Shown: positions 1-5,055 of the stretch, piece after piece
Numbering within the stretch: the stretch's first letter is position 1
How the letters are laid out: each line of letters opens with the position of its first letter
Source of the DNA: a virus
Reading direction: 5' to 3' (one strand)
Length of the DNA stretch: 38,869 nucleotides
Virus record (IMG/VR): IMGVR_UViG_3300031749_000015
Location: 1 to 38,869 of that record
Notes under the pieces: model-generated
The model's input: the letters and a program-made list of their open reading frames with translations, nothing else
Database searches by the model: none
What the model was told of the DNA's origin: nothing
Made by a program: the position numbers and the translations under genes

Positions 1-67
1 CAAACTTCTTTTCTCTGGCAGTTAAAGGAGTTTTATTTTTAACTGGTAAGCTTTTAGGTCTCCTCAC
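1..67 (-). CDS. Terminase small subunit, N-terminal fragment (redundant copy)
   Basis: These bases encode the first 22 codons of the terminase small subunit whose full copy is at 38270-38809. The GTG start lies at 67-65 and the frame runs off the window edge. It is a fragment only because the circle was cut inside the gene. Confidence 0.9.
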   Translation of the reverse strand, partial: MRRPKSLPVKNKTPLTAREKKF

Positions 68-127
68 TTTTTACCCCAAAATTTGCCTCTTGCAGACTTT
101 GTTTAACTTTCTTTTTTAATTTCTTTT
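1..127. repeat. Left copy of 127-bp terminal direct repeat
   Basis: Bases 1-127 are identical to 38743-38869. The shared stretch starts with CAAACTTCTTTTCTCTGG and carries the terS start and the 3' end of the preceding gene. An overlap of exactly 127 bases matches a common largest assembler k-mer, so it most likely marks a closed circular contig, not a physical phage terminus. Genes that look cut at either end are intact on the circle. Confidence 0.95.
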
Positions 128-344
128 CCTTATACTCTCGCTCTATTTCTTGTAGAAGAGCTAATCTATCCTGCAGAGCATTTACTCCAGTCTCATCAGC
201 TTCCCAATTACCCCTCATTGCGTCATTAATCCTTTTTTGAACTTTTATCTGTTCAGCTTTAATATCATCTAAAGTTGGAAACTGTTCCATTAATTTCTGT
301 TTCTCTTCTTCTCTCTTTTTCTTTTCTTCATCAGTATAATCCAT
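54..344 (-). CDS. Charged helical protein preceding terS (unknown function)
   Basis: A 96-residue protein, very rich in Lys and Glu, predicted almost wholly alpha-helical with coiled-coil character around residues 5-20 and 60-90. No known domain is recognised. An AAGGAG site lies just upstream of the ATG. On the circle its stop codon overlaps the start of the terminase small subunit, so the two are probably translationally coupled. It is the first gene behind the leftward promoter at 487-515, hence the first gene of the virion operon. A packaging or head-assembly accessory is possible but only inferred from position. Confidence 0.8.
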   Translation of the reverse strand: MDYTDEEKKKREEEKQKLMEQFPTLDDIKAEQIKVQKRINDAMRGNWEADETGVNALQDRLALLQEIEREYKEKKLKKKVKQSLQEANFGVKSEET

Positions 345-480
345 TTTATTCTCCTTATTTTACAAAAAAACAAATAATTATAGTCATCTTGATAAAGTTT
401 AAGATTAGTGGCTGACCCCCACCCCTGTCACAATATTTGCCACTACGACCACCCACTAAATATAGCTCTTCTTCCACTAT
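345..480 (-). promoter_or_regulatory. Long GC-rich 5' leader of the virion operon
   Basis: Between the expected start of transcription (about 480) from the 487-515 promoter and the ATG at 344 lies a leader of roughly 135 nt, far longer than the 13-40 nt leaders elsewhere in this genome. On the minus strand it carries three TAGTGG words and a G-rich run (GGGGTGGGGG), with complementary GTGGC and GCCAC arms that could close a hairpin around it. A 10-codon reading frame ends in a TAA just before the ribosome site. A regulatory role is inferred. Confidence 0.45.
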
Positions 481-486
481 ACTTAT

Positions 487-515
487 ATTATATCATATTT
501 TTCAACTTTTGTCAA
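487..515 (-). promoter_or_regulatory. Leftward consensus promoter for the virion operon
   Basis: On the minus strand TTGACA (515-510) is followed after 17 bp by TATAAT (492-487), with a TGA extended -10. The -35 lies inside the last codons of the 57-codon gene 502-675. It is the only consensus promoter seen ahead of the leftward virion genes, which continue across the contig junction. Confidence 0.85.
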
Positions 516-675
516 GTCTTTCTTCATCAACAGCTATATTCAGGTTCTCAAGAAGTCTGGCAACCCCTTCTATAGTTGCAGCATAATAAGTCTTATCCTG
601 ATTAATCTGTAACAGCCAACCATTTTCAATCTGTATAATTAAAGCCTGTTTAATTTTGTTAATCTTATCGTTCAT
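502..675 (-). CDS. Small unknown protein (57 aa)
   Basis: Translated directly: starts MNDKINKIKQALI and ends ERLDKS, 57 residues. A GGAG site sits five bases ahead of the ATG, and the ATG overlaps the stop of the upstream gene as ATGA, so translation is probably coupled. The middle (residues 16-36) reads like a small beta-sheet followed by a helix (GVARLLENLNIAV). No family recognised. Its last codons contain the -35 box of the virion promoter. Confidence 0.75.
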   Translation of the reverse strand: MNDKINKIKQALIIQIENGWLLQINQDKTYYAATIEGVARLLENLNIAVDEERLDKS

Positions 676-869
676 TTTAACTCCTTTTTAATTTCTTCCA
701 AGATTGCTATAATTCTGTCAAGCCTTTTATTAAGCTTATTAAGTTCCTCAACAACAGTAGTTTCTTTTTTATCTACAGTATAATTTGTGGCATATTTAGG
801 ATATACTGGAATATACTCAATTTCATCTGTAGAAATTCCAGAATTGTCATAATATTCTTTCGCTGCCAT
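672..869 (-). CDS. Small coiled-coil protein (65 aa)
   Basis: A 65-residue protein starting MAAKEYYDN. A longer frame would begin at a TTG at 902, but the ATG at 869 is preferred because it directly follows the stop of the upstream gene and has a GGGGG run upstream. Residues about 38-65 (ELNKLNKRLDRIIAIL and on) form a clear amphipathic coiled coil. Sitting in the lysis/accessory operon it may oligomerise with a neighbour, but no function is recognised. Confidence 0.7.
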   Translation of the reverse strand: MAAKEYYDNSGISTDEIEYIPVYPKYATNYTVDKKETTVVEELNKLNKRLDRIIAILEEIKKELK

Positions 870-870
870 C

Positions 871-1575
871 TTACTTACCCCCAAGTAAGGCGTGAATTCC
901 AAACCCTGCAGCCAGACCTAAAAGCAGCGTCCAGAATTTCTGTCTTTTCTGGCTACTAATTTGTTTCTGATAATTATTTAGCAGGTCATTAAGAGTAGTC
1001 TTCTCTCCAAGCCACAATGCGTTCTTCTGTTTCCATATTCGGTCGCTCTCTTTCCAAAGGAAAACTTGGTTCTCAAGGTTAAGTAGTTCTTTCTCTTGCA
1101 AGTCACTTTTTTGCTCTAATGCTGGAATTTTTATAAGGCTAAATTCTTCCCATTGAAGTAGGATTGAAGTATTTTTCTTAAACGCCGCCAGACTAAATCT
1201 CGCTCCAGCGTCTATTTTTTCAACGCCATTATCCTTCAAAATTCTTCTCGTTGTCTGAACCATCTCATCTGGCGTCATCGCCTCAACCTGCCCTTGAATT
1301 TCAGCCAGCCGTTTTTCACTATCCTTGAGCTTTGCTATTAATTCTGATTTTTCTTTTTCAAGACCCTGAAATTTTGCCTCAAGGTTCTTGTTTAACTTTA
1401 CTAATGTTGAGAGCTGATTATCTAATATTTTTGATTGCTTTTCCAGTTCAGCTATTTTTTCTTTCTCTGTAACTGCTTCAGCTTTAAGCCGTGATATTCG
1501 TCCCTGTTCATAGAAAAATAACCCAGCAGACAAAATTAATACCGTTACAATTATAAAAATCATTTTCTTTTTCAT
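871..1575 (-). CDS. Coiled-coil protein with membrane segments at both ends; spanin candidate
   Basis: A 234-residue protein. Residues 5-22 (MIFIIVTVLILSAGLFFY) form a signal anchor, about 28-100 are an unbroken Lys/Glu/Leu coiled coil, and about 213-232 are a second hydrophobic Gly/Ala/Leu segment. It overlaps the start of the holin-like gene by 4 bp (ATGA), which places it in the lysis cassette. A coiled coil anchored beside a holin is what is expected of inner-membrane spanins, but two terminal membrane segments and no lipobox cysteine are unusual. If it is a spanin, the host has an outer membrane. It could instead be an unrelated membrane-tethered scaffold. Confidence 0.75.
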   Translation of the reverse strand: MKKKMIFIIVTVLILSAGLFFYEQGRISRLKAEAVTEKEKIAELEKQSKILDNQLSTLVKLNKNLEAKFQGLEKEKSELIAKLKDSEKRLAEIQGQVEAMTPDEMVQTTRRILKDNGVEKIDAGARFSLAAFKKNTSILLQWEEFSLIKIPALEQKSDLQEKELLNLENQVFLWKESDRIWKQKNALWLGEKTTLNDLLNNYQKQISSQKRQKFWTLLLGLAAGFGIHALLGGK

Positions 1576-1850
1576 TGCTGTTTCGATGGATGATAAATAT
1601 CATAAATCCCAGAACTTGTTACCCAAAAAGGAATTCCATAGAGGATAAATTCAGGATATATCTTACTTCCAATTAGATACAGGTATAAAGCAGCAACAGC
1701 AAAAGAAACAAGAATTGATAGAACATATCCAAGAAGCTTTTTATCTTTAACAAACCAGAATAATTTTTTTAAATATTCTACTATTACCTGAACTAATCCA
1801 ACTCCACCAATCCAAGCTAACATTGAATTATAAAGACTATTTTCAAACAT
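1572..1850 (-). CDS. Putative holin
   Basis: A 92-residue protein with three hydrophobic segments at about residues 9-25, 40-61 and 68-84, a basic linker (KKLF..VKDKK) between the first two, and a short polar C-terminus. Size and topology fit a class I-type holin, which forms the inner-membrane hole that lets lysozyme reach the wall. An AAGGAG site precedes the ATG. It is followed by the coiled-coil gene with a 4-bp overlap. No sequence family was recognised, so the call rests on topology and context. Confidence 0.6.
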   Translation of the reverse strand: MFENSLYNSMLAWIGGVGLVQVIVEYLKKLFWFVKDKKLLGYVLSILVSFAVAALYLYLIGSKIYPEFILYGIPFWVTSSGIYDIYHPSKQQ

Positions 1851-1862
1851 CTTTAGTTCTCC

Positions 1863-2045
1863 TTATAGTTGATTATTCTTACGAAAAATAACTCTAAAAT
1901 TCTCCACTGCTTCTATAAAGCAGCCAAATAAAAGAAGTATAATTTCTTTTAATAAACCACTATTTCGATATTCGTGTTCAACCCAGAAAAGAGAAACATT
2001 AAAACCAAAATAACCAAGAACCAAAATAAAAATAAACCAGCTCAT
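1863..2045 (-). CDS. Small membrane protein (60 aa)
   Basis: A 60-residue protein with an N-terminal membrane segment (residues 2-21, WFIFILVLGYFGFNVSLFW) and a second hydrophobic helix at about 31-47. Its ATG overlaps the stop of the zinc-ribbon gene (ATGA). Placed directly upstream of the holin-like gene it could be a lysis regulator or antiholin, but this is inferred from position only. Confidence 0.7.
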   Translation of the reverse strand: MSWFIFILVLGYFGFNVSLFWVEHEYRNSGLLKEIILLLFGCFIEAVENFRVIFRKNNQL

Positions 2046-2218
2046 TGTTTTTCTCCTTTTATTCCCATAAATTTTATAAGCACGTTTTTTGTGCTAAAAA
2101 TTTTTTCAAAAGTTTTCTGCCCACATTTAGGACAAATTATAGTATTTTCCAATGGTTTATCAGAGCGTTTATCACGCTCTTCATAACTACAATTTTTACA
2201 CTTAAAATCATAAATCAT
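2042..2218 (-). CDS. FmdB-type zinc-ribbon protein
   Basis: A 58-residue protein starting MIYDFKCKNC. Two CxxC knuckles (C7/C10 and C29/C32) with the layout of the FmdB/CxxC_CxxC putative regulatory family, including the aromatic start and the FEKIFST motif after the second pair. The longer frame to 2278 lacks a ribosome site; the ATG at 2218 has GGAAGAG upstream. It overlaps genes on both sides, consistent with coupled translation. FmdB-like ribbons are small nucleic-acid- or protein-binding modules; the target here is unknown. Confidence 0.8.
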   Translation of the reverse strand: MIYDFKCKNCSYEERDKRSDKPLENTIICPKCGQKTFEKIFSTKNVLIKFMGIKGEKQ

Positions 2219-2411
2219 TTTTCTCTTCCAGCCTATCATAAAAATTTTTTTCGTGTGGAACAATAATATCAAGAGCATAATCTAAACAGGATTTAAAACT
2301 ACCAACATAGACAGATAGACTTTCTTTCCCATCAATCCCACCCTTTAACTTAACCATATATCCACCTTTTTCAACAGGTAAAATAATTACTGATTTAATA
2401 TTAAATTTCAT
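2208..2411 (-). CDS. Small unknown protein (67 aa)
   Basis: A 67-residue protein starting MKFNIKSVIILP. An upstream in-frame TTG at 2420 is less likely than the ATG at 2411, which has a GAG motif just before it. The first half reads as beta-strands (VIILPVEKGGYMVKLKGG), the second as an amphipathic helix. The stop overlaps the start of the FmdB-type gene. No family recognised. Confidence 0.7.
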   Translation of the reverse strand: MKFNIKSVIILPVEKGGYMVKLKGGIDGKESLSVYVGSFKSCLDYALDIIVPHEKNFYDRLEEKNDL

Positions 2412-2416
2412 TGTTC

Positions 2417-2641
2417 TCAATAGTAAAAATTTTTAAGACCCTCTTCTTTCTTCCAGAAGAGATTATATCCAATTAAGTTTTCAATATCTTCTTCAGTGTA
2501 ATTTTCCAGAATAAATTCAACATACTTTCCTTCATTTGAAACCCACTCGGTTCTTCTAATAGCATTTTTAAACTTTTCTCTAAATCCTTCCTCATTATAA
2601 GAAGGAACTAAAACTCTTACAATAGTTACTGGCATAGTCAT
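2417..2641 (-). CDS. Small unknown protein (74 aa)
   Basis: A 74-residue protein, MTMPVTIVRVLVPSYNEEGF and on, whose ATG overlaps the RNA ligase stop as ATGA, a standard coupled arrangement. Predicted mixed alpha/beta with an acidic C-terminal half (TEEDIENLIGYNLFW). No domain recognised. Its tight link to the ligase suggests co-expression and perhaps a joint role. Confidence 0.75.
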   Translation of the reverse strand: MTMPVTIVRVLVPSYNEEGFREKFKNAIRRTEWVSNEGKYVEFILENYTEEDIENLIGYNLFWKKEEGLKNFYY

Positions 2642-3294
2642 TTTGCTCTAAAATCCTTTGTCTTTAATTTAAAAATTACTCTATTTCCATTTTTGTCATA
2701 AAATGGGCTTCTGGCTACAATTCCTTCTGCTGGCACATCTGTCTTACCAATATCTTCTTTGGCAACAGTAGAACAAAAACCATATTTAACCATTAGCATA
2801 GTTTCTCCTAAAGTTTTTTCTCCAAGAAAAGGAACTGTATTTATCTCTAACTTTTGAGCAAACTTTTCTACATCTTCCCAGTCAAGCCAGATTATTCTGT
2901 TATGGTAAAAAATAACAACATCAAAAAGTCTAAAGGAAACATCACTTCTATAAAGTTCACCAACTTTCTGAATTCCTTTTCCATATCCTTCACCAAAGAG
3001 AAGGATTGGATATTTTTCATCTGTTAACCATAATTGCTGCATTTTTTCTTTAGTAAAAGTTTTTGTCAAATAATTAACAAGCGGTTGGGGGATTTGAGAA
3101 TTTTCTTTCCTTCCATAAAGATTTACCTCTCCATTTTCAGTCAATTCAACTCTAATATTTGTTCCATCTATCTTTTCTGTTACCTGCCAGTATTTTACTA
3201 CTGGAAATAATGGATTTCTATAATCTCCCTCAATAACTACTCCTCTCGTATCCCTCTTATAGAGAGTTTCTATCTTGGGATAAGTAAAAGTCAT
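2638..3294 (-). CDS. RNA ligase (Rnl2-like nucleotidyltransferase)
   Basis: A 218-residue ATP-dependent ligase core. Motif I is EKIDGTN with the adenylated lysine K41; motif III is FGEGYG (100-105), IIIa FRLFDV (121-126), IV EGIVARS (190-196) and V IFKLKTKDF (207-215). These are the nucleotidyltransferase motifs of the T4 Rnl2/DRB0094 RNA ligase group, which seals 3'-OH/5'-phosphate RNA ends, commonly during repair of cleaved tRNA. The length is short, with no extra C-terminal domain. GGAG stands before the ATG and a consensus promoter lies 20-50 bp upstream. No polynucleotide kinase/phosphatase partner is seen in this genome. Confidence 0.85.
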   Translation of the reverse strand: MTFTYPKIETLYKRDTRGVVIEGDYRNPLFPVVKYWQVTEKIDGTNIRVELTENGEVNLYGRKENSQIPQPLVNYLTKTFTKEKMQQLWLTDEKYPILLFGEGYGKGIQKVGELYRSDVSFRLFDVVIFYHNRIIWLDWEDVEKFAQKLEINTVPFLGEKTLGETMLMVKYGFCSTVAKEDIGKTDVPAEGIVARSPFYDKNGNRVIFKLKTKDFRAK

Positions 3295-3314
3295 CTTTAT
3301 TCTCCATTATAATT

Positions 3315-3343
3315 ATTATATCACTTTTTATTGCCTTTGTCAA
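3315..3343 (-). promoter_or_regulatory. Leftward consensus promoter for RNA ligase/lysis operon
   Basis: Minus-strand TTGACA (3343-3338), 17-bp spacer, TATAAT (3320-3315) with TGA extended -10. It overlaps the last codons of the lysozyme gene. The expected transcript begins about 14 bases before the RNA ligase ATG and would read the whole 502-3294 gene string. Confidence 0.85.
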
Positions 3344-3785
3344 GTCCTGATAGAAATAATTCCTTTTCTGCCTTTCTTCTGTTTATTAATCCCTGCACTG
3401 GCTCTTCATTGACATATATCCATCTATCAAACTCTTTTGCAACTTCTTCTAATGGCTTACCTGCATTTAACTTCATTAAAAAAGTAGAAAAACTAAATCT
3501 AAATACACCAATATTATAAACAAAACTTAAAATAGCTGCCCATTGATTTTCATTAAGTTCTCTTTCTATTAAAGGCTCTATTATGTGCAAGAAATAGATA
3601 ATATCTTTTCTCAATAAGTTTTCTGCTTCTTCTTTAGTAATTTTCTTAAAGTTTTCTTTATTAGTCACAAGATGACCATAACCAATAGTTGGAAGACCAG
3701 CAAGGTCATCATATACTTCACTTCTAAATCCTTCCACTTCTTTTAAAAATTCTACTGCCATATCAATAATTAATTTTTTATCCAT
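3321..3785 (-). CDS. Endolysin, T4-type lysozyme (GH24)
   Basis: A 154-residue muramidase that cleaves the MurNAc-GlcNAc bond of peptidoglycan. The catalytic triad has the exact T4 spacing: E18, then eight residues, D27, then five, T33, within EGFRSEVYDDLAGLPTIGYG. The C-terminal lobe shows the family's AILSFVYNIG and LINRRKAEKELF motifs. No signal peptide, so export should need a holin. The start was moved from 3806 to the ATG at 3785, since a GGAG site precedes it and the promoter -10 (3810-3805) overlaps the longer frame's start. It is the most upstream gene of the lysis block but has its own promoter. Confidence 0.95.
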   Translation of the reverse strand: MDKKLIIDMAVEFLKEVEGFRSEVYDDLAGLPTIGYGHLVTNKENFKKITKEEAENLLRKDIIYFLHIIEPLIERELNENQWAAILSFVYNIGVFRFSFSTFLMKLNAGKPLEEVAKEFDRWIYVNEEPVQGLINRRKAEKELFLSGLDKGNKK

Positions 3786-3804
3786 TTCATATCTCCATAT
3801 TATC

Positions 3805-3833
3805 ATTATAGCATATTAGAAAGAATATGTCAA
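3805..3833 (-). promoter_or_regulatory. Leftward consensus promoter for lysozyme
   Basis: Minus-strand TTGACA (3833-3828), 17-bp spacer, TATAAT (3810-3805), extended -10 TGC. The transcript should start near 3798, giving a leader of about 13 nt that holds just the GGAG site. Confidence 0.87.
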
Positions 3834-3995
3834 GTATTATTTTATAAACTATTAATTCTCTTTTTTGACTACTAATAGTTTAAATTATCAATTCAGAAAA
3901 TAATAAATTATTTTAATATAGTATATAACATATTTTTATAATATCTATTATAACATAGATTATAATATTTTTTTCGATGCTAATATATAGTTTTA

Positions 3996-4040
3996 CCTAT
4001 CTATCTATACCCCCCTTTATCCCCCTTTCCTTCCTTCCCT
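3996..4040 (+). other. Polypyrimidine/polypurine tract
   Basis: The + strand is almost pure C/T over about 45 bases, including three CTAT steps, C6, C5 and TTCC repeats. The minus strand is correspondingly purine-rich with runs of five and six G. Such tracts can form triplex or G-quadruplex structures and often sit at replication or transcription control points. It lies immediately before the GC-rich element. Confidence 0.6.
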
Positions 4041-4062
4041 ATACAAAAATTATAATCCATAT

Positions 4063-4143
4063 GTCGGGATAGATTCCGTCCGTCTGGCGGCTCGAAGCAG
4101 GTCAACGGGTGATGCCTGCCGTTTGGCTTGAGATAATTCCGAC
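4063..4143 (+). ncRNA. Candidate structured RNA: 81-nt GC-rich island
   Basis: By count 47 of 81 bases are G or C (58%) inside a strongly AT-rich gap. GTCGGGAT (4063-4070) pairs with ATTCCGAC (4136-4143). Inside, CTCGA (4091-4095) pairs with TTGAG (4128-4132), and GCAGGTCA (4097-4104) with TGA/CCTGC (4110-4119). CCGTCTGGC (4080-4088) and CCGTTTGGC (4119-4127) are near-identical. A TATAAT at 4051-4056 would place the first transcribed base at the first paired G; no good -35 is seen. It does not match tRNA, tmRNA, SRP RNA, or the riboswitches and self-cleaving motifs I compared from memory. Strand is uncertain. Confidence 0.5.
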
Positions 4144-4147
4144 TATT

Positions 4148-4211
4148 TTCATCGGATTAATAAGAATAAAAAAATAAAAGCTTTAAATAGCAAAGCTTAA
4201 TCCCGATTGAA
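4148..4211. repeat. Nested inverted repeat
   Basis: TTCATCGGATTAA (4148-4160) pairs imperfectly with TTAATCCCGATTGAA (4197-4211). Inside it AAGCTTT and AAAGCTT form a second arm pair. The result is a cruciform-capable 64-bp dyad just after the GC-rich element. Confidence 0.55.
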
Positions 4212-4275
4212 TTACTCGGATTTAAATCTTACTAAATTAATCGGATTTAATTTAATAGCAATCCTTACTCGGATT
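4212..4275 (+). repeat. TTACTCGGATT repeats, group 1
   Basis: TTACTCGGATTTAAAT (4212-4227) and TTACTCGGATT (4265-4275), with related AATCGGATT words between them. The same 16-mer recurs at 5828-5843 and an inverted copy at 5731-5743, linking this region to the next intergenic gap. Confidence 0.7.
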
Positions 4276-4283
4276 AATTTATT

Positions 4284-4319
4284 ATTGAGAATAATTCTCA
4301 ATTGATAATGATTATCAAT
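4284..4319. promoter_or_regulatory. Two tandem perfect palindromes matching the Fur-box pattern
   Basis: ATTGAGAATAATTCTCAAT (4284-4302) and ATTGATAATGATTATCAAT (4301-4319) are adjoining perfect 19-bp palindromes. The core of the second, TGATAATGATTATCA, fits the published 7-1-7 Fur consensus TGATAATnATTATCA exactly; the first, TGAGAATAATTCTCA, differs from it only by a symmetric T-to-G/A-to-C pair. The centres are 17 bp apart. No gene starts next to them, so they may be operator, replication or decoy sites. Confidence 0.6.
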
Positions 4320-4336
4320 AATAGAATTTATAAATT
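4320..4336 (+). repeat. 17-bp direct repeat, copy 1
   Basis: AATAGAATTTATAAATT occurs here and exactly again at 5773-5789. Both copies are preceded by TGATTATC at a distance of three or four bases, so the true repeat is about 28 bp and imperfect. Confidence 0.75.
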
Positions 4337-4406
4337 AATTATGATTAATTAAAAAAATAAAAATAATTCTATAATAAAAATTGAATAAAGAAAAATAAAG
4401 CAAGGT

Positions 4407-4460
4407 TCTATGTTATCAATAATCTTTATGTTATTTATAATATCTATGTTATCTATAAAT
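4407..4460 (+). repeat. Three tandem 18-bp iterons
   Basis: Units TCTATGTTATCAATAATC (4407), TTTATGTTATTTATAATA (4425) and TCTATGTTATCTATAAAT (4443) follow one another with a strict 18-bp period and share TATGTTAT at the same position. Tandem repeats of this size are typical initiator-protein sites at replication origins. No RepA-like initiator gene is recognised nearby. Confidence 0.75.
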
Positions 4461-4464
4461 AATA

Positions 4465-4502
4465 TTAATAATTATATAGCGGTTCTATTTAATAATTATA
4501 TA
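4465..4502 (+). repeat. Pair of 14-bp direct repeats
   Basis: TTAATAATTATATA occurs at 4465-4478 and 4489-4502, separated by a short GC-bearing spacer (GCGG). It lies immediately after the iterons and may belong to the same protein-binding array or act as the easily melted segment. Confidence 0.6.
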
Positions 4503-4553
4503 TTAATTATATCTTATTAATCATATAAGACTAATAGGATTTAATTTATATAA

Positions 4554-4593
4554 AAAAGTAAGCTCTGGATTAAAAAATCCAGAGCTTACTTTT
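4554..4593 (-). terminator. Rho-independent terminator of the 4614-5587 operon
   Basis: Two perfect 18-base complementary arms (4554-4571 and 4576-4593) with a four-base AAAA loop; core AGCTCTGGATT / AATCCAGAGCT. On the minus strand the stem is followed by a T run (CTTTTTTATAT), so it should stop leftward transcription just past the 54-residue gene. Confidence 0.85.
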
Positions 4594-4613
4594 ACCAGAG
4601 ATTAAAGAATTAG

Positions 4614-4778
4614 CTAAAATTCATCGTCAGAATAGATAGCATTAAAAAGCTCTCTCTCCGCCGTAAAATTTTCAATCTCGTCTTCAATCAATTCATCTAA
4701 ACTTACTACTTTCACTAATTCTTCAAATTCTTCAATCTCTGGACTTTCTTTTGTTTCTTTTTCTTTTTTGTTTTTCAT
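4614..4778 (-). CDS. Small acidic protein (54 aa)
   Basis: Translated directly: MKNKKEKETKE at the start and IYSDDEF at the end. After a basic first dozen residues the rest is strongly acidic (EIEEFEELVKVV, SLDELIEDEIENF). AAGGAG stands eight bases before the ATG. Last gene of a four-gene leftward unit and followed by a strong terminator. Small, acidic phage proteins are often DNA mimics or inhibitors of host proteins; that is only a possibility here. Confidence 0.75.
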   Translation of the reverse strand: MKNKKEKETKESPEIEEFEELVKVVSLDELIEDEIENFTAERELFNAIYSDDEF

Positions 4779-4790
4779 TTTTTATTCTCC

Positions 4791-5006
4791 TTATATAAAA
4801 ATATATGGAATTTTTTCCTCTGCTATAAGCAAAAATTCATCATCAATTCCATCAATAACATCAACCGATAATACCCAACCTTGGTCTTCTTCAGAGCTAC
4901 AAGCAGGTATAGCAAAACACCAGTTATCTTTGTTTCCAGTTACTGGCCACATCCAAGTCCTGTTTGCATACGAAAACCTAATGTAGTTTTCTTTTTCTTT
5001 TTTCAT
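4791..5006 (-). CDS. Small unknown protein (71 aa), Trp-rich
   Basis: A 71-residue protein, MKKEKENYIRFSYANRTWMW and on, with four tryptophans, two cysteines and a mostly beta-strand pattern (WVLSVDVI, EFLLIAEEKIPYIFI). GGAG precedes the ATG by eight bases. No known family. Sits between a single-pass membrane peptide and the acidic protein in one leftward unit. Confidence 0.7.
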   Translation of the reverse strand: MKKEKENYIRFSYANRTWMWPVTGNKDNWCFAIPACSSEEDQGWVLSVDVIDGIDDEFLLIAEEKIPYIFI

Positions 5007-5055
5007 TTTTTATCTCCAAGCCTGCCTGCCTTTTTAGGTTCAGGACTTACGGCTT

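Larger units (their letters stand above)
3834..4553. other. Gene-free AT-rich control/origin-like region
   Basis: I see no supportable gene in these 720 bases. They hold a 9-bp-armed hairpin (3846-3854 with 3873-3881), a pyrimidine tract, a GC-rich foldable element, tandem palindromes, TTACTCGGATT repeats, three 18-bp iterons and a pair of 14-bp repeats, described separately. Extreme AT content, iterons and dyads together suggest a replication origin or partition-type control region; that is inference, as no DnaA box (TTATNCACA) was spotted. Confidence 0.6.

Noticed and set aside
377-382. Second leftward promoter from TATAAT at 382-377, closer to gene 54-344
   Set aside because: No TTGACA-like box or TG extension at the expected place; the 487-515 site is far better.
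1974-2266. Rightward open frames at 1974-2186 and 2045-2266
   Set aside because: They lie opposite the zinc-ribbon and small membrane genes, have no ribosome site, and their residue composition is that of antisense translation.
4063-4143. tRNA, tmRNA, SRP RNA, hammerhead or HDV-like ribozyme at the GC-rich island
   Set aside because: No GGTTCGA T-arm, no CTGATGA/GAAA core, no SRP GGAAG loop, and the closing stem order does not fit HDV-like folds.
3834-4553. CRISPR array or prophage attachment site
   Set aside because: Repeats are short, AT-rich and without spacers of regular length; no integrase or cas genes are present (the Cas4-type nuclease stands alone among replication genes).
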